From Truepera radiovictrix DSM 17093 (GTDB lineage Bacteria > Deinococcota > Deinococci > Deinococcales > Trueperaceae), in the NCBI RefSeq assembly GCF_000092425.1, contig NC_014221.1, forward strand, positions 1,679,001 through 1,743,000: a DNA stretch of 64,000 bases, given 5' to 3'. This document shows, one piece after another, positions 1-9,637 of the stretch; within the stretch, counting starts at the first letter, position 1; the number at the start of each line of letters is the position of its first letter. Below the pieces are notes generated by a model. The model saw only the letters and a program-made list of their open reading frames with translations. It made no database searches and was not told the origin of the DNA. The translations under genes and the position numbers were made by a program.

Positions 1-1533
1 GTCGTGCCCGTGACGAGCGTCGTCGTCGCCAGCCTCGTCGGCGTGGGCGTGTCGCTACTGGCGGGGCTCCTGCCCGCCCGCACGGCCTCGAACACCCACC
101 CGCTCGCGGCGGTGCGGCAGTCGAGCGAGCTCCCCTCCCTGCGCGCCCCCCTCTGGGGGTGGGGGCTGCTCGCCGCCGGCGTCGGCGCCTCCCTCGCCCC
201 CTGGGAAGGGCGGCTCGCCGTCCTCGGCGCGGCGCTCGCCATGGGGCTCCTTTTTGCGGGCGTGAGCCTCACCGCGCCGGCGCTGCTGCGGCCCACGCTC
301 GCGCTCATGACCCCTTTGCTGCGGCGCCTCTTCGGCGTCTCCGGCGCGCTCGGCTCGAGCTTTGCGCTGCGCAACGCGGCGCGTAACGGGGTGGCGGTCG
401 GCGCGGTGGTCGTGGGGATGGGGCTGACTATCGGCGTCGGCGCGATGGTCGCGGGGATCAACACGGCTATTCGTTCGTGGGTCGACACCACGGTCGTCGG
501 CGACCTTTTCGTCACCGCCCCCGTCAACTTCCCGCAGGACTTTCCCGAGGCGGTGCGCGCGCGCGTCCCGCAGATCGACGAGGTGAGCGGCGTCGGGCTG
601 CGGGTGGTGCGCTTTATGCCCGAAGCGGAGCCCGAGGCGGCGGGCGAAAGCAGGGGGCGCGCGCGCGGCGCTGCGGGCCGCTCGGTGGCGCTCGTTTTGG
701 TCGACCCCGAGCGCTTCAACCCCGAGAGCGGCTTCGGCCGCTTTCAGTTCATCCCCGGTCAGGGGGACGCGGCGAGCGCCTACGCCACCCTTAAAGCCGG
801 CGGCCAGGTCCTCGCCGCGAACACCATGCTCGACCGCTTTGGGGTGTCTCAGGGCGACGAGGTCACCTTGCGCACCAACGAGGGGCTCCGCGACTTTCGC
901 GTCGGCGGGGTGGTCGTGGACTTTACGGGGGGCGGCGAGGCGTTCGTCGCCAGCCTCGCCGACGCCGAGCTCTTCGGCGGCGGCACCCCCGACCTCTTCG
1001 TCATGACGCTCGTCCCCGGCACCGACCCCGAAGCGGCGCGCGAGGCGCTCGTGGCCGCTTTTCCCGAGCTCTACCTCGACGTGACGTTGAACCAGAACTA
1101 CCGCCAGCGCATCCTCACGCTCACCCAACAAACCTTTTCCACCACCAACGGCCTCCTGGCGCTCGCCATCTTTATCGCCGCTTTGGGGGTGGCCAACACC
1201 CTGGGGATGAACCTCGCGACCCGTCAGCACGAGATCGCCGTGTTACGCACCCTCGGGCTGAGCCGCCGTGGCGTCGGCCGCCTCGTCACCGCCGAGGGGA
1301 TCGTGATCGTCACCTTGGGAACCGTTTTGGGCGTCCTCGCGGGTGTGCTCCTGTCGTCGGTGATCACCGCCGGTGCGGGCGCCCTGACGGGATTTCGCAT
1401 CGAACCGGTCTACCCCTGGCGGCTCATGGCCGTGGCGCTCCTCGCGTCGCCTTTCGTCGGGCTCTTCGCCTCGCTCGCCCCCGCGCGCCGCGCCGCGCGC
1501 CTCTCCCCCGTAGCTGCCATGGGCGGCGCCTAG
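1..1533 (+). CDS. ABC transporter permease, FtsX/MacB-like (5' end missing)
   Basis: The reading frame is open from the first base, so the start lies upstream of the window; about 510 residues are visible. The visible part starts at the end of one FtsX-type membrane unit, with the PAR...HPLAAVR tail typical of the first repeat. Two membrane helices follow, then a second unit with a conserved ALRNAARN segment near residue 122 and a large extracytoplasmic domain (about residues 170-370). Three C-terminal helices end in PARRAARLSPVAAM. This is the layout of ABC3-type permeases that move lipoproteins, lipids or peptides out of the membrane. The ATPase gene follows 65 bp downstream and is its probable partner. 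The substrate cannot be told from sequence. Confidence 0.85.
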   Translation, partial: VVPVTSVVVASLVGVGVSLLAGLLPARTASNTHPLAAVRQSSELPSLRAPLWGWGLLAAGVGASLAPWEGRLAVLGAALAMGLLFAGVSLTAPALLRPTLALMTPLLRRLFGVSGALGSSFALRNAARNGVAVGAVVVGMGLTIGVGAMVAGINTAIRSWVDTTVVGDLFVTAPVNFPQDFPEAVRARVPQIDEVSGVGLRVVRFMPEAEPEAAGESRGRARGAAGRSVALVLVDPERFNPESGFGRFQFIPGQGDAASAYATLKAGGQVLAANTMLDRFGVSQGDEVTLRTNEGLRDFRVGGVVVDFTGGGEAFVASLADAELFGGGTPDLFVMTLVPGTDPEAAREALVAAFPELYLDVTLNQNYRQRILTLTQQTFSTTNGLLALAIFIAALGVANTLGMNLATRQHEIAVLRTLGLSRRGVGRLVTAEGIVIVTLGTVLGVLAGVLLSSVITAGAGALTGFRIEPVYPWRLMAVALLASPFVGLFASLAPARRAARLSPVAAMGGA

Positions 1534-1598
1534 CTCCTCTGCCGCGCCCTCTGTACGCTGCGTAGCCCCTAAGCTACTTCGCCCTCTGGAGTTGACCT

Positions 1599-2390
1599 GT
1601 GAGTAGATCCCTGACCCCCGCCCGACCGCGACGGGAGGCGCGCCCGAGCACCCCCGAAGACCGCACCCCTGCCCTACGCGCCTACGGCCTCTGCAAACGC
1701 TACCGCCTCGGCGACGAGACCATTGAAGCGCTCGTCGACCTCGAGCTGAGCGTCTACCCCGGCGAATTCGTCGCCGTGATGGGCCCTTCGGGGAGCGGCA
1801 AGAGCACCCTGCTGCACCTTTTGGGGCTCCTCGACGAAGCTGACGCCGGCGAGATCGAGCTGAGCGGGCAGCGCACGGCGGGGCTTTCGGACGACGCGCT
1901 GACGAAGCTGCGGCGCGAACGCCTGGGGTTCGTCTTTCAGGGCTTTGAGCTGATCCCCAACCTGAGCGCGCGCGAAAATATCCTCCTCCCGGCCGAGGTC
2001 GCCGGTCGGGGCCGCGAGGCCGAAAAGGCCCTGGGGCCCCTCGCGCGCGCCCTCGGCATCCATGAGCGGCTCTCGCACCGACCCGCGCAGCTTTCAGGCG
2101 GCCAGCAGCAGCGCGTGGCCCTGGCGCGGGCCTTGATCAACGACCCGGTGGTGATCCTCGCGGATGAGCCGACCGGCAACCTCGACTCGGCGACCGGCGA
2201 GGAGGTGCTCGCGCTCTTGCAGCGCGGCGTGCGCGAGCAGGGGTGGACGGTCGTCATGGTCACCCACGACGCCAAAGCGGCGCTGCACGCCGACCGCATC
2301 ATCTTTTTGCGCGACGGGCGCATCGTCGGGGAGACGCGCACGGCTGACGGGGGGGCGCGCGCGGCCATTGAGCGCTTTGTCGGCGTATGA
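1599..2390 (+). CDS. ABC transporter ATP-binding protein, LolD/MacB type
   Basis: 263 residues from a GTG start preceded by a CTGGAG ribosome site. It powers the preceding FtsX-like permease. Walker A (GPSGSGKST) sits at residues 62-70, followed by the Q-loop ([10 protein letters not shown]), the signature [15 protein letters not shown], Walker B with [11 protein letters not shown], and the switch histidine in MVTHD. The [10 protein letters not shown] wording and length are typical of the LolD/MacB/FtsE-like subfamily that drives mechanotransmission rather than uptake. About 25 N-terminal residues before the ABC fold are extra and rich in Arg and Pro. An MMPL exporter gene follows in the same direction, so the three may share an envelope-export role (inference). 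Confidence 0.9.
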   Translation: MSRSLTPARPRREARPSTPEDRTPALRAYGLCKRYRLGDETIEALVDLELSVYPGEFVAVMGPSGSGKSTLLHLLGLLDEADAGEIELSGQRTAGLSDDALTKLRRERLGFVFQGFELIPNLSARENILLPAEVAGRGREAEKALGPLARALGIHERLSHRPAQLSGGQQQRVALARALINDPVVILADEPTGNLDSATGEEVLALLQRGVREQGWTVVMVTHDAKAALHADRIIFLRDGRIVGETRTADGGARAAIERFVGV

Positions 2391-2467
2391 TGGGCTTCTC
2401 TAGAACGCACGCCCCGGGCGGACCCGCGCGCGCGCGCAGAGCCGCTCAGCTTCCGGAGGACCCCGAC

Positions 2468-2524
2468 GTGAACGCCCCCCTTCTCCCCGTCTCGCGCCCC
2501 TTGGAGCGTTGCAGCCGTGTTTAG
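2468..2524 (+). CDS. Putative 18-residue leader ORF before the MMPL transporter
   Basis: A GTG codon with a strong GGAGGA ribosome site (2456-2461, spacing 6) opens an 18-codon frame that stops with TAG at 2522-2524. That stop lies 5-7 bases inside the downstream MMPL frame, whose GTG is at 2517. The downstream GTG has a poorer and more distant GGAG, so re-initiation or coupling from this mini-ORF is plausible. The peptide has no recognisable domain. It may be a coupling device rather than a functional product. Confidence 0.4.
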   Translation: MNAPLLPVSRPLERCSRV

Positions 2525-4778
2525 GGCCATCGGCGCCTTTGTCAGCCGCTACCCGCGCCGCGTGCTCCTCTTCTGGGCGCTACTCATCGCCCTCTGTTTG
2601 CCGCTCGCCGGGCGCGTCGGGGAGGTGCTCACCACCGACGCGGGGATCGCCCCCGGGTCCGAAGCCCAGGAGATCCGGCGCACGTTGCTGCGCGAGTTCG
2701 CGGGCAACAACAACCACCAGCTCTTGATCGTCGCCGACGCCGACCCGGAGGCCCCCCCCGAGCAGCGCGAGCTTTTCCGCGAGCGCTTCGCGGCGGCCCT
2801 TGCGGAGATCGCCGCGCAGCCCTTTGTCGCCAACATCCTAGACAGCGCCACCCAGGGGCCGCTGCCCCTGCCCGAGCTGGGCGAGGAGAACGCCTCGAGC
2901 GCCGCGCTCATCACCCTCAACGCGCAGAACAAAGCCCGCGTCGAGACCATCACCAGCTGGGTGCGCGAGACGCTGCCGGCCTTTGAAATCGAGGGGCTCG
3001 AGCTGTTTGTCACCGGCAGCGTCGCCGTCGAGCAGGAGATCAACGCCATCAGCGCGCAAGACACCGCGCGCGCCGAACGCTTCGGGTTGCCCCTAAGCCT
3101 CCTCGTCTTGGCCGTCGCCTTCGGCGCGCTCGTCGCCGCCAGCTTGCCCTTGATCGTCGCGGTCATCTCCATTACGCTCTCGCTCGCCGCGCTTTTCGTC
3201 ATGGGGCAGGTTTTCACCTTCGCGACCTTTGCCCAGATCGTCGTGACGATGCTGGGGTTGTCCACGGGCATCGATTACGCGCTCTTTATGGTCAACCGCT
3301 TTCGCGAGGAGCTCGAGCTCGTGGGCGACCCCGTGCGGGCGACGCGGCGCGCGGTCGAAACCGCCGGCAAGGCGCTCACCTTCAGCGGTCTGACGGTGCT
3401 CGTGGCGCTCGCCGCGCTGCTCGTCCCCCCGCTGCAGTTCGTGCAGTCGATCGGCGTCGCCAGCATGGTGGTCATGCTCTTTAGCGTGCTCGCCTCCCTC
3501 ACCGCGCTCCCCGCCGCGCTCACGCTGCTCGGCCCGCGGGTGAACGCCCTGCGGCTCACCCGCCTGGTCCCCGGGAGCCGCAGCCGCCACTTCTGGCGGC
3601 GCCGCGCGGAGGCCGTCACCAGGCGCCCGCTGCTGTGGACGCTCGTCGGCGTCGCCGTGCTCGTCACCCTGGCGCTCCCCGCGCTGCGGATGCAGGTCTC
3701 GTTCGCGGGGGTTCGCGGGCTCACCCAGGAGACCGACACGCGGCGCGCCCAGATGGTGCTTGAAGACCTCGGGCTCGACAGCCTGCTGCAGTCGTTCGAC
3801 GTGCTCATCGACTTCGGTGAGCGGGGCTTTTTCCATCCGTCGTCGGTGCGCGCGACCTCCGAGTTCTCGCGCCGCGCGAACGGCCTCCCGCTGGTGTCGC
3901 AGGTGCTCGCCCCCACGGAGACGGGCGGGTTCCCGCCGCTGCTGCTGTCGGGTTACTACGCCACCCAGGAGACCGCCCTAGCGAGCCCGCTCGCCGACCT
4001 CGTCAGGGCGACCGTGAGCTTAAACGGCCGCTACGCCCTGCTGCGCGTCTTTCCCGAGAGCGGGATCACGCCCCTGCAGGCGCAGACGCTCGAGACGCGC
4101 CTGCGGGATCTCGTGCGCCAGAGCGACCTCGACGCGACCATCGGCGGGGGCTTTGTCATCGAACGCGAGTGGGCCAGCGTCCTCTACCGCTCGTTCCCGT
4201 GGGCGGTGGCGCTCGTCTACCTAGCGACTTTCGTCCTGCTGGGGCTCGCCTTCCGGTCGATCGTCATCCCCTTGAAAAGCATCTTGACAAACACGCTGAC
4301 CGTCAGCGCGGCCTTCGGGGTGATCACCGCGGTCTTTCAGTTCGGGTGGGGCGCCCCTTTGATCGGCCTCGGCGGGGGCTTCGGCTTCGTCGAGACGAGC
4401 GTACCCATCTTTATCTTCGCCATCGTCTTCGGCCTCAGCATCGACTACGAGGTCTTTTTGGTCTCGCGGATGGTCGAAAACCACGAACGCGGGCTAAATG
4501 ACCGCGACGCCATCGTCCACGCCGTGAGCGCGACCGGCGGGGTGATCACCAGCGCCGCCCTCATCATGGGGGTCGTTTTCGCGGCGTTTTTGTTCTCCAA
4601 CGTCGTGCTCATTAAAACGCTCTCGCTGGGGCTCACCGCGGCGGTCTTGTTTGACGCCACGCTCGTGCGCCTCGTGGTGGTGCCCACGGTCATGCTCCTC
4701 GCGGGCCGGTGGAACTGGTGGCTGCCCAGGGGCTTTGCGCACCTCGCGCGGCGGCGGCCCGACTTGGGGCACGACTGA
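2517..4778 (+). CDS. MMPL-family (RND superfamily) membrane transporter
   Basis: 753 residues, GTG start. Two copies of the MMPL unit are visible. Each has one N-terminal helix, an extracytoplasmic loop domain, and a bundle of five to six helices. The paired conserved motifs are [16 protein letters not shown] (about residue 245) and [14 protein letters not shown] (about residue 640), which carry the Asp-Tyr pair used in proton coupling in MmpL/HpnN-type exporters. It probably exports a lipid or other hydrophobic compound using the proton gradient; the substrate is unknown. It follows an FtsX-type ABC system in the same direction, and translation may be coupled to a mini-ORF overlapping its start. 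Confidence 0.85.
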   Translation: MFRAIGAFVSRYPRRVLLFWALLIALCLPLAGRVGEVLTTDAGIAPGSEAQEIRRTLLREFAGNNNHQLLIVADADPEAPPEQRELFRERFAAALAEIAAQPFVANILDSATQGPLPLPELGEENASSAALITLNAQNKARVETITSWVRETLPAFEIEGLELFVTGSVAVEQEINAISAQDTARAERFGLPLSLLVLAVAFGALVAASLPLIVAVISITLSLAALFVMGQVFTFATFAQIVVTMLGLSTGIDYALFMVNRFREELELVGDPVRATRRAVETAGKALTFSGLTVLVALAALLVPPLQFVQSIGVASMVVMLFSVLASLTALPAALTLLGPRVNALRLTRLVPGSRSRHFWRRRAEAVTRRPLLWTLVGVAVLVTLALPALRMQVSFAGVRGLTQETDTRRAQMVLEDLGLDSLLQSFDVLIDFGERGFFHPSSVRATSEFSRRANGLPLVSQVLAPTETGGFPPLLLSGYYATQETALASPLADLVRATVSLNGRYALLRVFPESGITPLQAQTLETRLRDLVRQSDLDATIGGGFVIEREWASVLYRSFPWAVALVYLATFVLLGLAFRSIVIPLKSILTNTLTVSAAFGVITAVFQFGWGAPLIGLGGGFGFVETSVPIFIFAIVFGLSIDYEVFLVSRMVENHERGLNDRDAIVHAVSATGGVITSAALIMGVVFAAFLFSNVVLIKTLSLGLTAAVLFDATLVRLVVVPTVMLLAGRWNWWLPRGFAHLARRRPDLGHD

Positions 4779-4843
4779 CCCGCCGAGCCACGCGCGGGCG
4801 GCTACCTGTCGACGCGCGGCGGCCCCTTCGACGCGTAGCGGGG

Positions 4844-4849
4844 TACACT
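4844..4849 (+). promoter_or_regulatory. Candidate -10 box (TACACT) upstream of glcD
   Basis: TACACT lies 88 bases before the glcD start in the 159-bp gap after the MMPL gene. The same hexamer serves as -10 elsewhere in the window (mraZ, the fluoride riboswitch transcript, the glycosyltransferase). No convincing -35 hexamer is visible 16-18 bp upstream. Confidence 0.35.
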
Positions 4850-4937
4850 AAGGGTCTAGTACACCGGGTCTGCAGAAAGACCTTAGCAGCTACGCTCGAG
4901 GTGGGCCGAGGAGCCCACCACAGGGGGAGGTGACGGG

Positions 4938-6347
4938 ATGACCCCGTTTGTAGAGGCGCTGCAGGGGCGTTTGCCGGGCAAGGTGCGCGCCGACAGCGCC
5001 GCTTTGGACACCTTTCAGACAGACGGGCTCACCGCCTTTCACGAGCGGCCGCTCGCGGTGGTGTTCGCCGAAACCCAAGCGGACGTCGTTCAGGCGGTGC
5101 GGCTCTGCTTCGAGAGCGGCGTGCCCTTCGTCGCGCGCGGCTCCGGCACGTCGCTCTCGGGCGGGGCGGTGCCCGTAGCGGGGGGGGTGGTGATCGCGCT
5201 CAACAAACTCAACCGCATCCTCGCCCTCGACCCGCGCGCGCGCACCTGCGTGGTGGAACCGGGGGTCATCAACGCGCAGGTGAGCCGGGCCGCCGCCCCC
5301 TACGGCCTGCACTACGCCCCCGACCCCTCCTCGGGGCCGGTCTGCACGATCGGCGGCAACGTGGCGTTTAACTCGGGCGGGGCGCACTGCCTCAAGTACG
5401 GGATGACCGCCAATCACGTCCTGGGGCTCAAGGTGGTGCTGCCAGACGGCGAGGTGGTGCACTTGGGCGGGGCGTCGCTCGAGCCCGCCGGGGCCGACCT
5501 CGCGGGCTTTTTCGTCGGCTCCGAGGGGCTTTTCGGGATCGCTCTAGAGGTCACGCTGCGCCTACTGCCCAAAGTCGAGCGCTACGCGACCTTTCTGGCG
5601 GCCTACAAGAGCCTCGAGGCGGCCGGGGAGGCGGTCGCCCAGATCGTCGCCGCGGGGCTCTTGCCGGGGGCGATGGAGATCATGGACCGGCTCGCCATGG
5701 ACGCCGCCGAGGCGGCGGTGCACGCGGGCTACCCCGCCGACGCGCAGGGGTTGCTCATCGTCGAGTTGGAGGGCCCCGCCGAGGAGGTCGCCGCCGAGAC
5801 GCCGCGCCTACTAGCGCTCCTTAAAGCCTCCGGCGCGTACCGCACCGAGGTCGCTAGAGACGAGCGCGAGCGCGCGCTCTTCTGGAAGGGGCGCAAAAGC
5901 GCCTTTTCGGCGGTCGGCCGGCTCAGCCCCGAGTACCTGGTGCAAGACGGCGTGGTACCCAGAACCCGCCTCGGCGAGGCGCTCGCCGCCATTCACGCGC
6001 TGAGCCGCCGCTACGGGCTCCGCGTCGCCAACGTCTTTCACGCGGGCGACGGCAACCTGCACCCGCTGATCCTCTTCGACGCGCAGGCGGGCGAAGCGGC
6101 GCGCGCCGAGGCCCTCGCGGGCGAGATCCTGCGGCTCTGTATCCAGATGGGGGGGTCGATCACCGGCGAGCACGGCGTGGGGCTCGAAAAGCGCGCCTAC
6201 TTGGGCGAGCAGTACGCCGAGGCCGACATGGACGCTATGCTGCGCCTACGCCGCGCAATCGACCCGCGCGGCGTAGCCAACCCCGGCAAGATGCTCCCCG
6301 GCGGCCCCGGACCGGCGCCTATCGGCGAGCCGCCCGCGCGCGCATGA
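4938..6347 (+). CDS. glcD: Glycolate oxidase subunit GlcD (FAD-linked 2-hydroxyacid dehydrogenase)
   Basis: 469 residues; the ATG has GGGGGAGGTG just upstream. It oxidises glycolate (or D-lactate) to the 2-oxoacid, using FAD. The N-terminal PCMH FAD-binding domain shows the phosphate loop [11 protein letters not shown] near residue 55 and [12 protein letters not shown] near residue 137. The C-terminal domain has [12 protein letters not shown] and [12 protein letters not shown], conserved in the GlcD/D-lactate dehydrogenase family. Its stop overlaps the glcE start by 4 bases, and glcE and glcF follow, which fixes the three-subunit assignment. D-lactate dehydrogenases look similar, so the substrate rests on the operon. 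Confidence 0.92.
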   Translation: MTPFVEALQGRLPGKVRADSAALDTFQTDGLTAFHERPLAVVFAETQADVVQAVRLCFESGVPFVARGSGTSLSGGAVPVAGGVVIALNKLNRILALDPRARTCVVEPGVINAQVSRAAAPYGLHYAPDPSSGPVCTIGGNVAFNSGGAHCLKYGMTANHVLGLKVVLPDGEVVHLGGASLEPAGADLAGFFVGSEGLFGIALEVTLRLLPKVERYATFLAAYKSLEAAGEAVAQIVAAGLLPGAMEIMDRLAMDAAEAAVHAGYPADAQGLLIVELEGPAEEVAAETPRLLALLKASGAYRTEVARDERERALFWKGRKSAFSAVGRLSPEYLVQDGVVPRTRLGEALAAIHALSRRYGLRVANVFHAGDGNLHPLILFDAQAGEAARAEALAGEILRLCIQMGGSITGEHGVGLEKRAYLGEQYAEADMDAMLRLRRAIDPRGVANPGKMLPGGPGPAPIGEPPARA

Positions 6348-7513
6348 CCCAGCCCACCCAGCACGAGGTGGTGAGCGCGCACCTGCGCGAGCACGCGCAG
6401 GCGCTGCGGGAGGCCGTGCTGGGGCGCCCCACCGTGCGCGTCGTCGGCGGCGGCACCAAGGGGGCGCTCTCGGGTGACGGCACGCTCTCAACAGGGTCGC
6501 TCTCGGGGGTGCTCGAGTACGACCCGCAGGAGTACACCCTGAGCGCGCTCGCGGGCACGCCGCTGCGCGAGATCGCCGCGCAGCTCGCCGAGCGGGGCCA
6601 GTACCTCCCCTTCGACCCGCCCTTCGCGGCGGCCGGCGCCACGGTGGGCGGCACCGTCGCGGCCGGGCTCTCCGGCCCTGGCCGCTTCCGCTACGGCGGC
6701 GTGCGCGACTTTATCCTCGGCGTGACCTTTGTAAGCGGCAGCGGCGAGCTCCTCACGGGGGGCGGCAAGGTGGTCAAAAACGCCGCCGGTTTCGACCTCC
6801 CCAAACTCATGGTCGGCTCGCTCGGGCAGTTCGGGGTGCTCGTGGCGGCGACCTTCAAGGTCTTCCCGCAACCCGAACGCTACGCCACCCTGGCGCTGGA
6901 GACGGCGCATCTAGACGAGGGCGTCGCCCTGATGGAGCGCCTCGCGCGTTCGAGCTTCGAACCGCACGCCCTCGAGCTCGAACCCGCGCCGAGCGGCGGG
7001 GCGCGCTTGTGGGTCCGCCTGGGGGGGCGCGCCGAGGCGCTCCCCGCGCGCGTAGCGAGGCTGCAGGCGTTTACGCGCACGGGCGACGTGCAGCCCCGTC
7101 AGAGCGAGGTGCTCACGGACGAGGCCGAGGCGGCCTTCTGGGAGGAGGCGCGGGCGTTCGCCTGGGTGCCGGCGGAGCACGCGCTCGTCAAGGTCGCCCT
7201 CAGCCCGGCCGAGCTCGCGGGGCTCGAGGGGGCCCTCGTGGGGCTCGAGGAGGCCGTAGGCGCCCCCTTGAGGCGGCGCTACGGCGTCGGCGGCAACGTC
7301 CTCTACGTGGGGTGGCCGGCGTCTGCGCCCCCCGCGGCGCTAGCGGGGGCGCTGCAGCGCCTCAAGCTCCCCGGCCTCGCCCTGACGGGGCGCTGGCCCA
7401 CACCGCTTTTAGGCCACCACCCGGGCGGCGCCCTGTTCGAGCGCGTCCGCTCGGTCTTCGACCCCCAAGGCCGCTTCCGCCTCACGGCACCCAGGGAGAG
7501 CCATGCAGCATAA
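6344..7513 (+). CDS. glcE: Glycolate oxidase subunit GlcE (FAD-binding)
   Basis: 389 residues, starting by ATGA overlap with glcD and ending 11 bases inside glcF. A single PCMH-type FAD-binding domain fills the first half ([12 protein letters not shown] near residue 28; [25 protein letters not shown] around residues 90-112; [17 protein letters not shown] near residue 140). The C-terminal half is shorter than in GlcD and lacks the GEHGVG segment, as expected for GlcE. It forms a complex with GlcD and the iron-sulfur subunit GlcF that passes electrons to the membrane quinone pool (family knowledge). Confidence 0.9.
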   Translation: MTQPTQHEVVSAHLREHAQALREAVLGRPTVRVVGGGTKGALSGDGTLSTGSLSGVLEYDPQEYTLSALAGTPLREIAAQLAERGQYLPFDPPFAAAGATVGGTVAAGLSGPGRFRYGGVRDFILGVTFVSGSGELLTGGGKVVKNAAGFDLPKLMVGSLGQFGVLVAATFKVFPQPERYATLALETAHLDEGVALMERLARSSFEPHALELEPAPSGGARLWVRLGGRAEALPARVARLQAFTRTGDVQPRQSEVLTDEAEAAFWEEARAFAWVPAEHALVKVALSPAELAGLEGALVGLEEAVGAPLRRRYGVGGNVLYVGWPASAPPAALAGALQRLKLPGLALTGRWPTPLLGHHPGGALFERVRSVFDPQGRFRLTAPRESHAA

Positions 7514-8762
7514 GATACCCACCCACGAACTCGGCCCCTTGGCCGAACCGATGGCGGCGGCCGTCGAGGCGTGCGTCCACTGCGGCTTCTGCCTGCCGAC
7601 CTGCCCGAGCTACGTCGTCACCGGCGAGGAGATGCACTCCCCGCGCGGGCGCATCCTGCTGATGAAAGAGACCCTCGAGGGCACCCTCCCCTTGGCCGAG
7701 GCGACCCCCTACTTAGACACCTGTCTGGGGTGTTTGGCGTGCGTCACGGCGTGCCCCTCGGGGGTTAAGTACGGCGAGCTGATCACCCCGTTTCGGCTCG
7801 AGACCGAAACGCAGCGCGCCCGTCCGGTCGGCGAGCGGGCGCTTAGGCGCCTCGTGTTGGAGACGCTCCCCTACCCCGAGCGCTTCCGCGCCGCCGCCAC
7901 GGCGGGGCGCGCGGCGCGGCCCCTACAGAGGCTTTTGCCGGAGCGCCTCGCGAGGATGCTCGAGCTCTTGCCCGAGCGCCTAGAAGCGGCCCCCCCGCTG
8001 CCCGCGTTCGCCCCCGCGCAGGGGCGGCGGCGGGCGCGGGTCGCCCTCCTGGCGGGCTGCGCGCAGGGGGTGCTCTCGCCCGAGATCGGTTGGGCGGCGC
8101 TGCGCGTGCTCACCCGTAACGGCGTCGAGGTGCTCGTCCCCGAGGGGCAGTCGTGCTGCGGCGCGCTGGCCGCCCACACGGGCGTCAAGGCGCAGGCGCA
8201 GCGGTTCGCGCGGAACAACCTGCGGGCGTTCCCCGATGACGTCGACGCGATCATCACGACGGCGGCAGGGTGCGGCTCGGGGATGCACGAGTACCCGCTC
8301 TGGCTCAGGGGCGAACCGGAGGAGGGGGCGGCGCGGGCGTTTGCGGAGCGCGTGGAGGACGTGAGCGTCTTTTTGCACCGGCTCGGCCTGCAGAGCCCTC
8401 CGCCGCTCCCCGAACCGCTGCGCGCGGCTTACCACGACGCCTGTCACCTCGCGCACGCGCAGCGGGTGACGGCGCCGCCGCGCGCGCTGCTCGCGCAGCT
8501 GGGCGGGCTGACGCTGCTCGAGCTGCCCGAGAGCGAGCTCTGCTGCGGTTCGGCGGGGACTTATAACTTGGAGCACCCCGAGATCGCCCGGCAGCTCGGC
8601 GCGCGCAAAGCCGAGCACATCCTCGACGCGGGCGCGCAGCTCGTCGTAAGCGGCAACATCGGCTGCATCACGCAGCTCCAGAGCCACCTGCGGGCGCAGG
8701 GGGCGGCGGTGCCGGTGCTGCACACGGTGCAGCTTTTAGACCTCGCCTACCGCGGCGCGTAG
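7503..8762 (+). CDS. glcF: Glycolate oxidase iron-sulfur subunit GlcF
   Basis: 419 residues. Two ferredoxin-type 4Fe-4S motifs lie near the N-terminus: [12 protein letters not shown] (about residues 24-35) and [12 protein letters not shown] (about 78-89). Two CCG domains follow, marked by SCCGALAAH (about residue 218) and [10 protein letters not shown] (about 350). This is the usual plan of GlcF/heterodisulfide-reductase-type electron carriers. It overlaps glcE by 11 bases and ends the operon; immediately downstream is a heptad-repeat hairpin that may act as the terminator for both this operon and the convergent ABC operon. Confidence 0.92.
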   Translation: MQHKIPTHELGPLAEPMAAAVEACVHCGFCLPTCPSYVVTGEEMHSPRGRILLMKETLEGTLPLAEATPYLDTCLGCLACVTACPSGVKYGELITPFRLETETQRARPVGERALRRLVLETLPYPERFRAAATAGRAARPLQRLLPERLARMLELLPERLEAAPPLPAFAPAQGRRRARVALLAGCAQGVLSPEIGWAALRVLTRNGVEVLVPEGQSCCGALAAHTGVKAQAQRFARNNLRAFPDDVDAIITTAAGCGSGMHEYPLWLRGEPEEGAARAFAERVEDVSVFLHRLGLQSPPPLPEPLRAAYHDACHLAHAQRVTAPPRALLAQLGGLTLLELPESELCCGSAGTYNLEHPEIARQLGARKAEHILDAGAQLVVSGNIGCITQLQSHLRAQGAAVPVLHTVQLLDLAYRGA

Positions 8763-8768
8763 TGGGGG

Positions 8769-8842
8769 GTGTGGTTTGTGGCTTGTAGCCCGTGGTCACC
8801 CCACGAGCCACAAACCACACGCCACAAACCACGAGCCACGCG
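8769..8842. repeat. Heptad tandem repeats forming a long inverted repeat
   Basis: Four consecutive 7-mers of form GTRGNNN (8771-8798) are followed, after two bases, by six consecutive 7-mers of form CCACNNN (8801-8842). The left half 8769-8781 is a perfect 13-bp complement of 8808-8820, and the 12-mer GCCACAAACCAC occurs twice (8807-8818, 8821-8832). The element fills the 83-bp gap between two convergent operons and could be a bidirectional terminator. A related heptad array lies at 61602-61634. Confidence 0.75.
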
Positions 8843-8845
8843 CCG

Positions 8846-9637
8846 TCACGCGATCCCCGTCGGCGTCAGGGCGACCTCGAGCCGGCCCAGGGCGTAGTCC
8901 GCCAAGAGCGCCAGGAGCGCGACCGGCACCGCCCCCTGCAGGACGTAGGCGAGGTTGCCGGTTGTGAGCCCCGCGATGATCGGCACCCCGAGCCCCCCCG
9001 CACCGATGATCGGCGCGACCGTCGCCGTGCCGACTGTGTAGACCGTGCTGGTCCGCACCCCCGCCAAGATGACGCGCGTCGCGAGGGGCAGCTCGAGCCG
9101 CCAGAGCCGCTCCCAGGCGTTCATCCCCATCCCCGAGGCGGCCTCCTTGAGGGTCGCCGGCACCGCCTCGAAGCCGGCGATGGCGTTGCGCGTCACCGGC
9201 AGGAGCCCGTAGGCCACCAGCGCGATCAGCGTTGGGCGGAGGCCGAAGCCGAAGGCGGGGAGCGCGAGGGCGAGCACCGCAATGGGCGGAAAGGTCTGCC
9301 CGACCGACAACAGCGACGAGGCGAGCGGCAAAAAGGCGCGCCCCTGCGGGCGGGTGAGCCACACCGCGAGCGGCAGGCTGATAAGGAGGATGAGCGCGAG
9401 CGAGAGCCCCACGATCTCGAGGTGCTGCAGGCTCAGCTCGAGCAGACTCGCGCGCTCGAACATCACCGACCGCTGCCCCGGGAAGAGCGCCCGCAGCGCC
9501 CGCTGCCACCACACCTGCTGGGCGAAAAGGGCGAGCAGCCCGACAAACGCGAGCGCCGCGAAGGCGACCCCGCGCCAGGCGCGCGCCTTCGGGCGCCGCG
9601 CGCCCGCCGTGCGCGCGCCCGTCGTCGCGGCGCTCAC
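8846..9637 (-). CDS. yehW: Osmoprotectant ABC transporter permease (YehW/OpuCB-like)
   Basis: 263 residues from a GTG that overlaps the stop of the upstream ATPase gene (GTGA). It is a BPD-type inner-membrane permease with about six helices. The EAA loop is visible as TLKEAASGMGMNAWERLWRLELPLA, split around residue 165, and GTATVAPIIGAGGLG is typical of the glycine betaine/proline permease family. It pairs with the longer permease at 10833-12230 in a heterodimer. Gene order binding protein, long permease, ATPase, short permease matches E. coli yehZYXW. Confidence 0.85.
   Translation of the reverse strand: MSAATTGARTAGARRPKARAWRGVAFAALAFVGLLALFAQQVWWQRALRALFPGQRSVMFERASLLELSLQHLEIVGLSLALILLISLPLAVWLTRPQGRAFLPLASSLLSVGQTFPPIAVLALALPAFGFGLRPTLIALVAYGLLPVTRNAIAGFEAVPATLKEAASGMGMNAWERLWRLELPLATRVILAGVRTSTVYTVGTATVAPIIGAGGLGVPIIAGLTTGNLAYVLQGAVPVALLALLADYALGRLEVALTPTGIA

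Noticed and set aside
55-1230. 391-codon open frame on the minus strand inside the first permease gene
   Set aside because: Composition (Gly, Arg, His, Glu-rich, no domain) is that of an antisense shadow in high-GC DNA; the plus-strand permease has clear FtsX features.
8769-8842. CRISPR array
   Set aside because: The repeats are 7 bp and contiguous with no unique spacers, and no cas genes are present.
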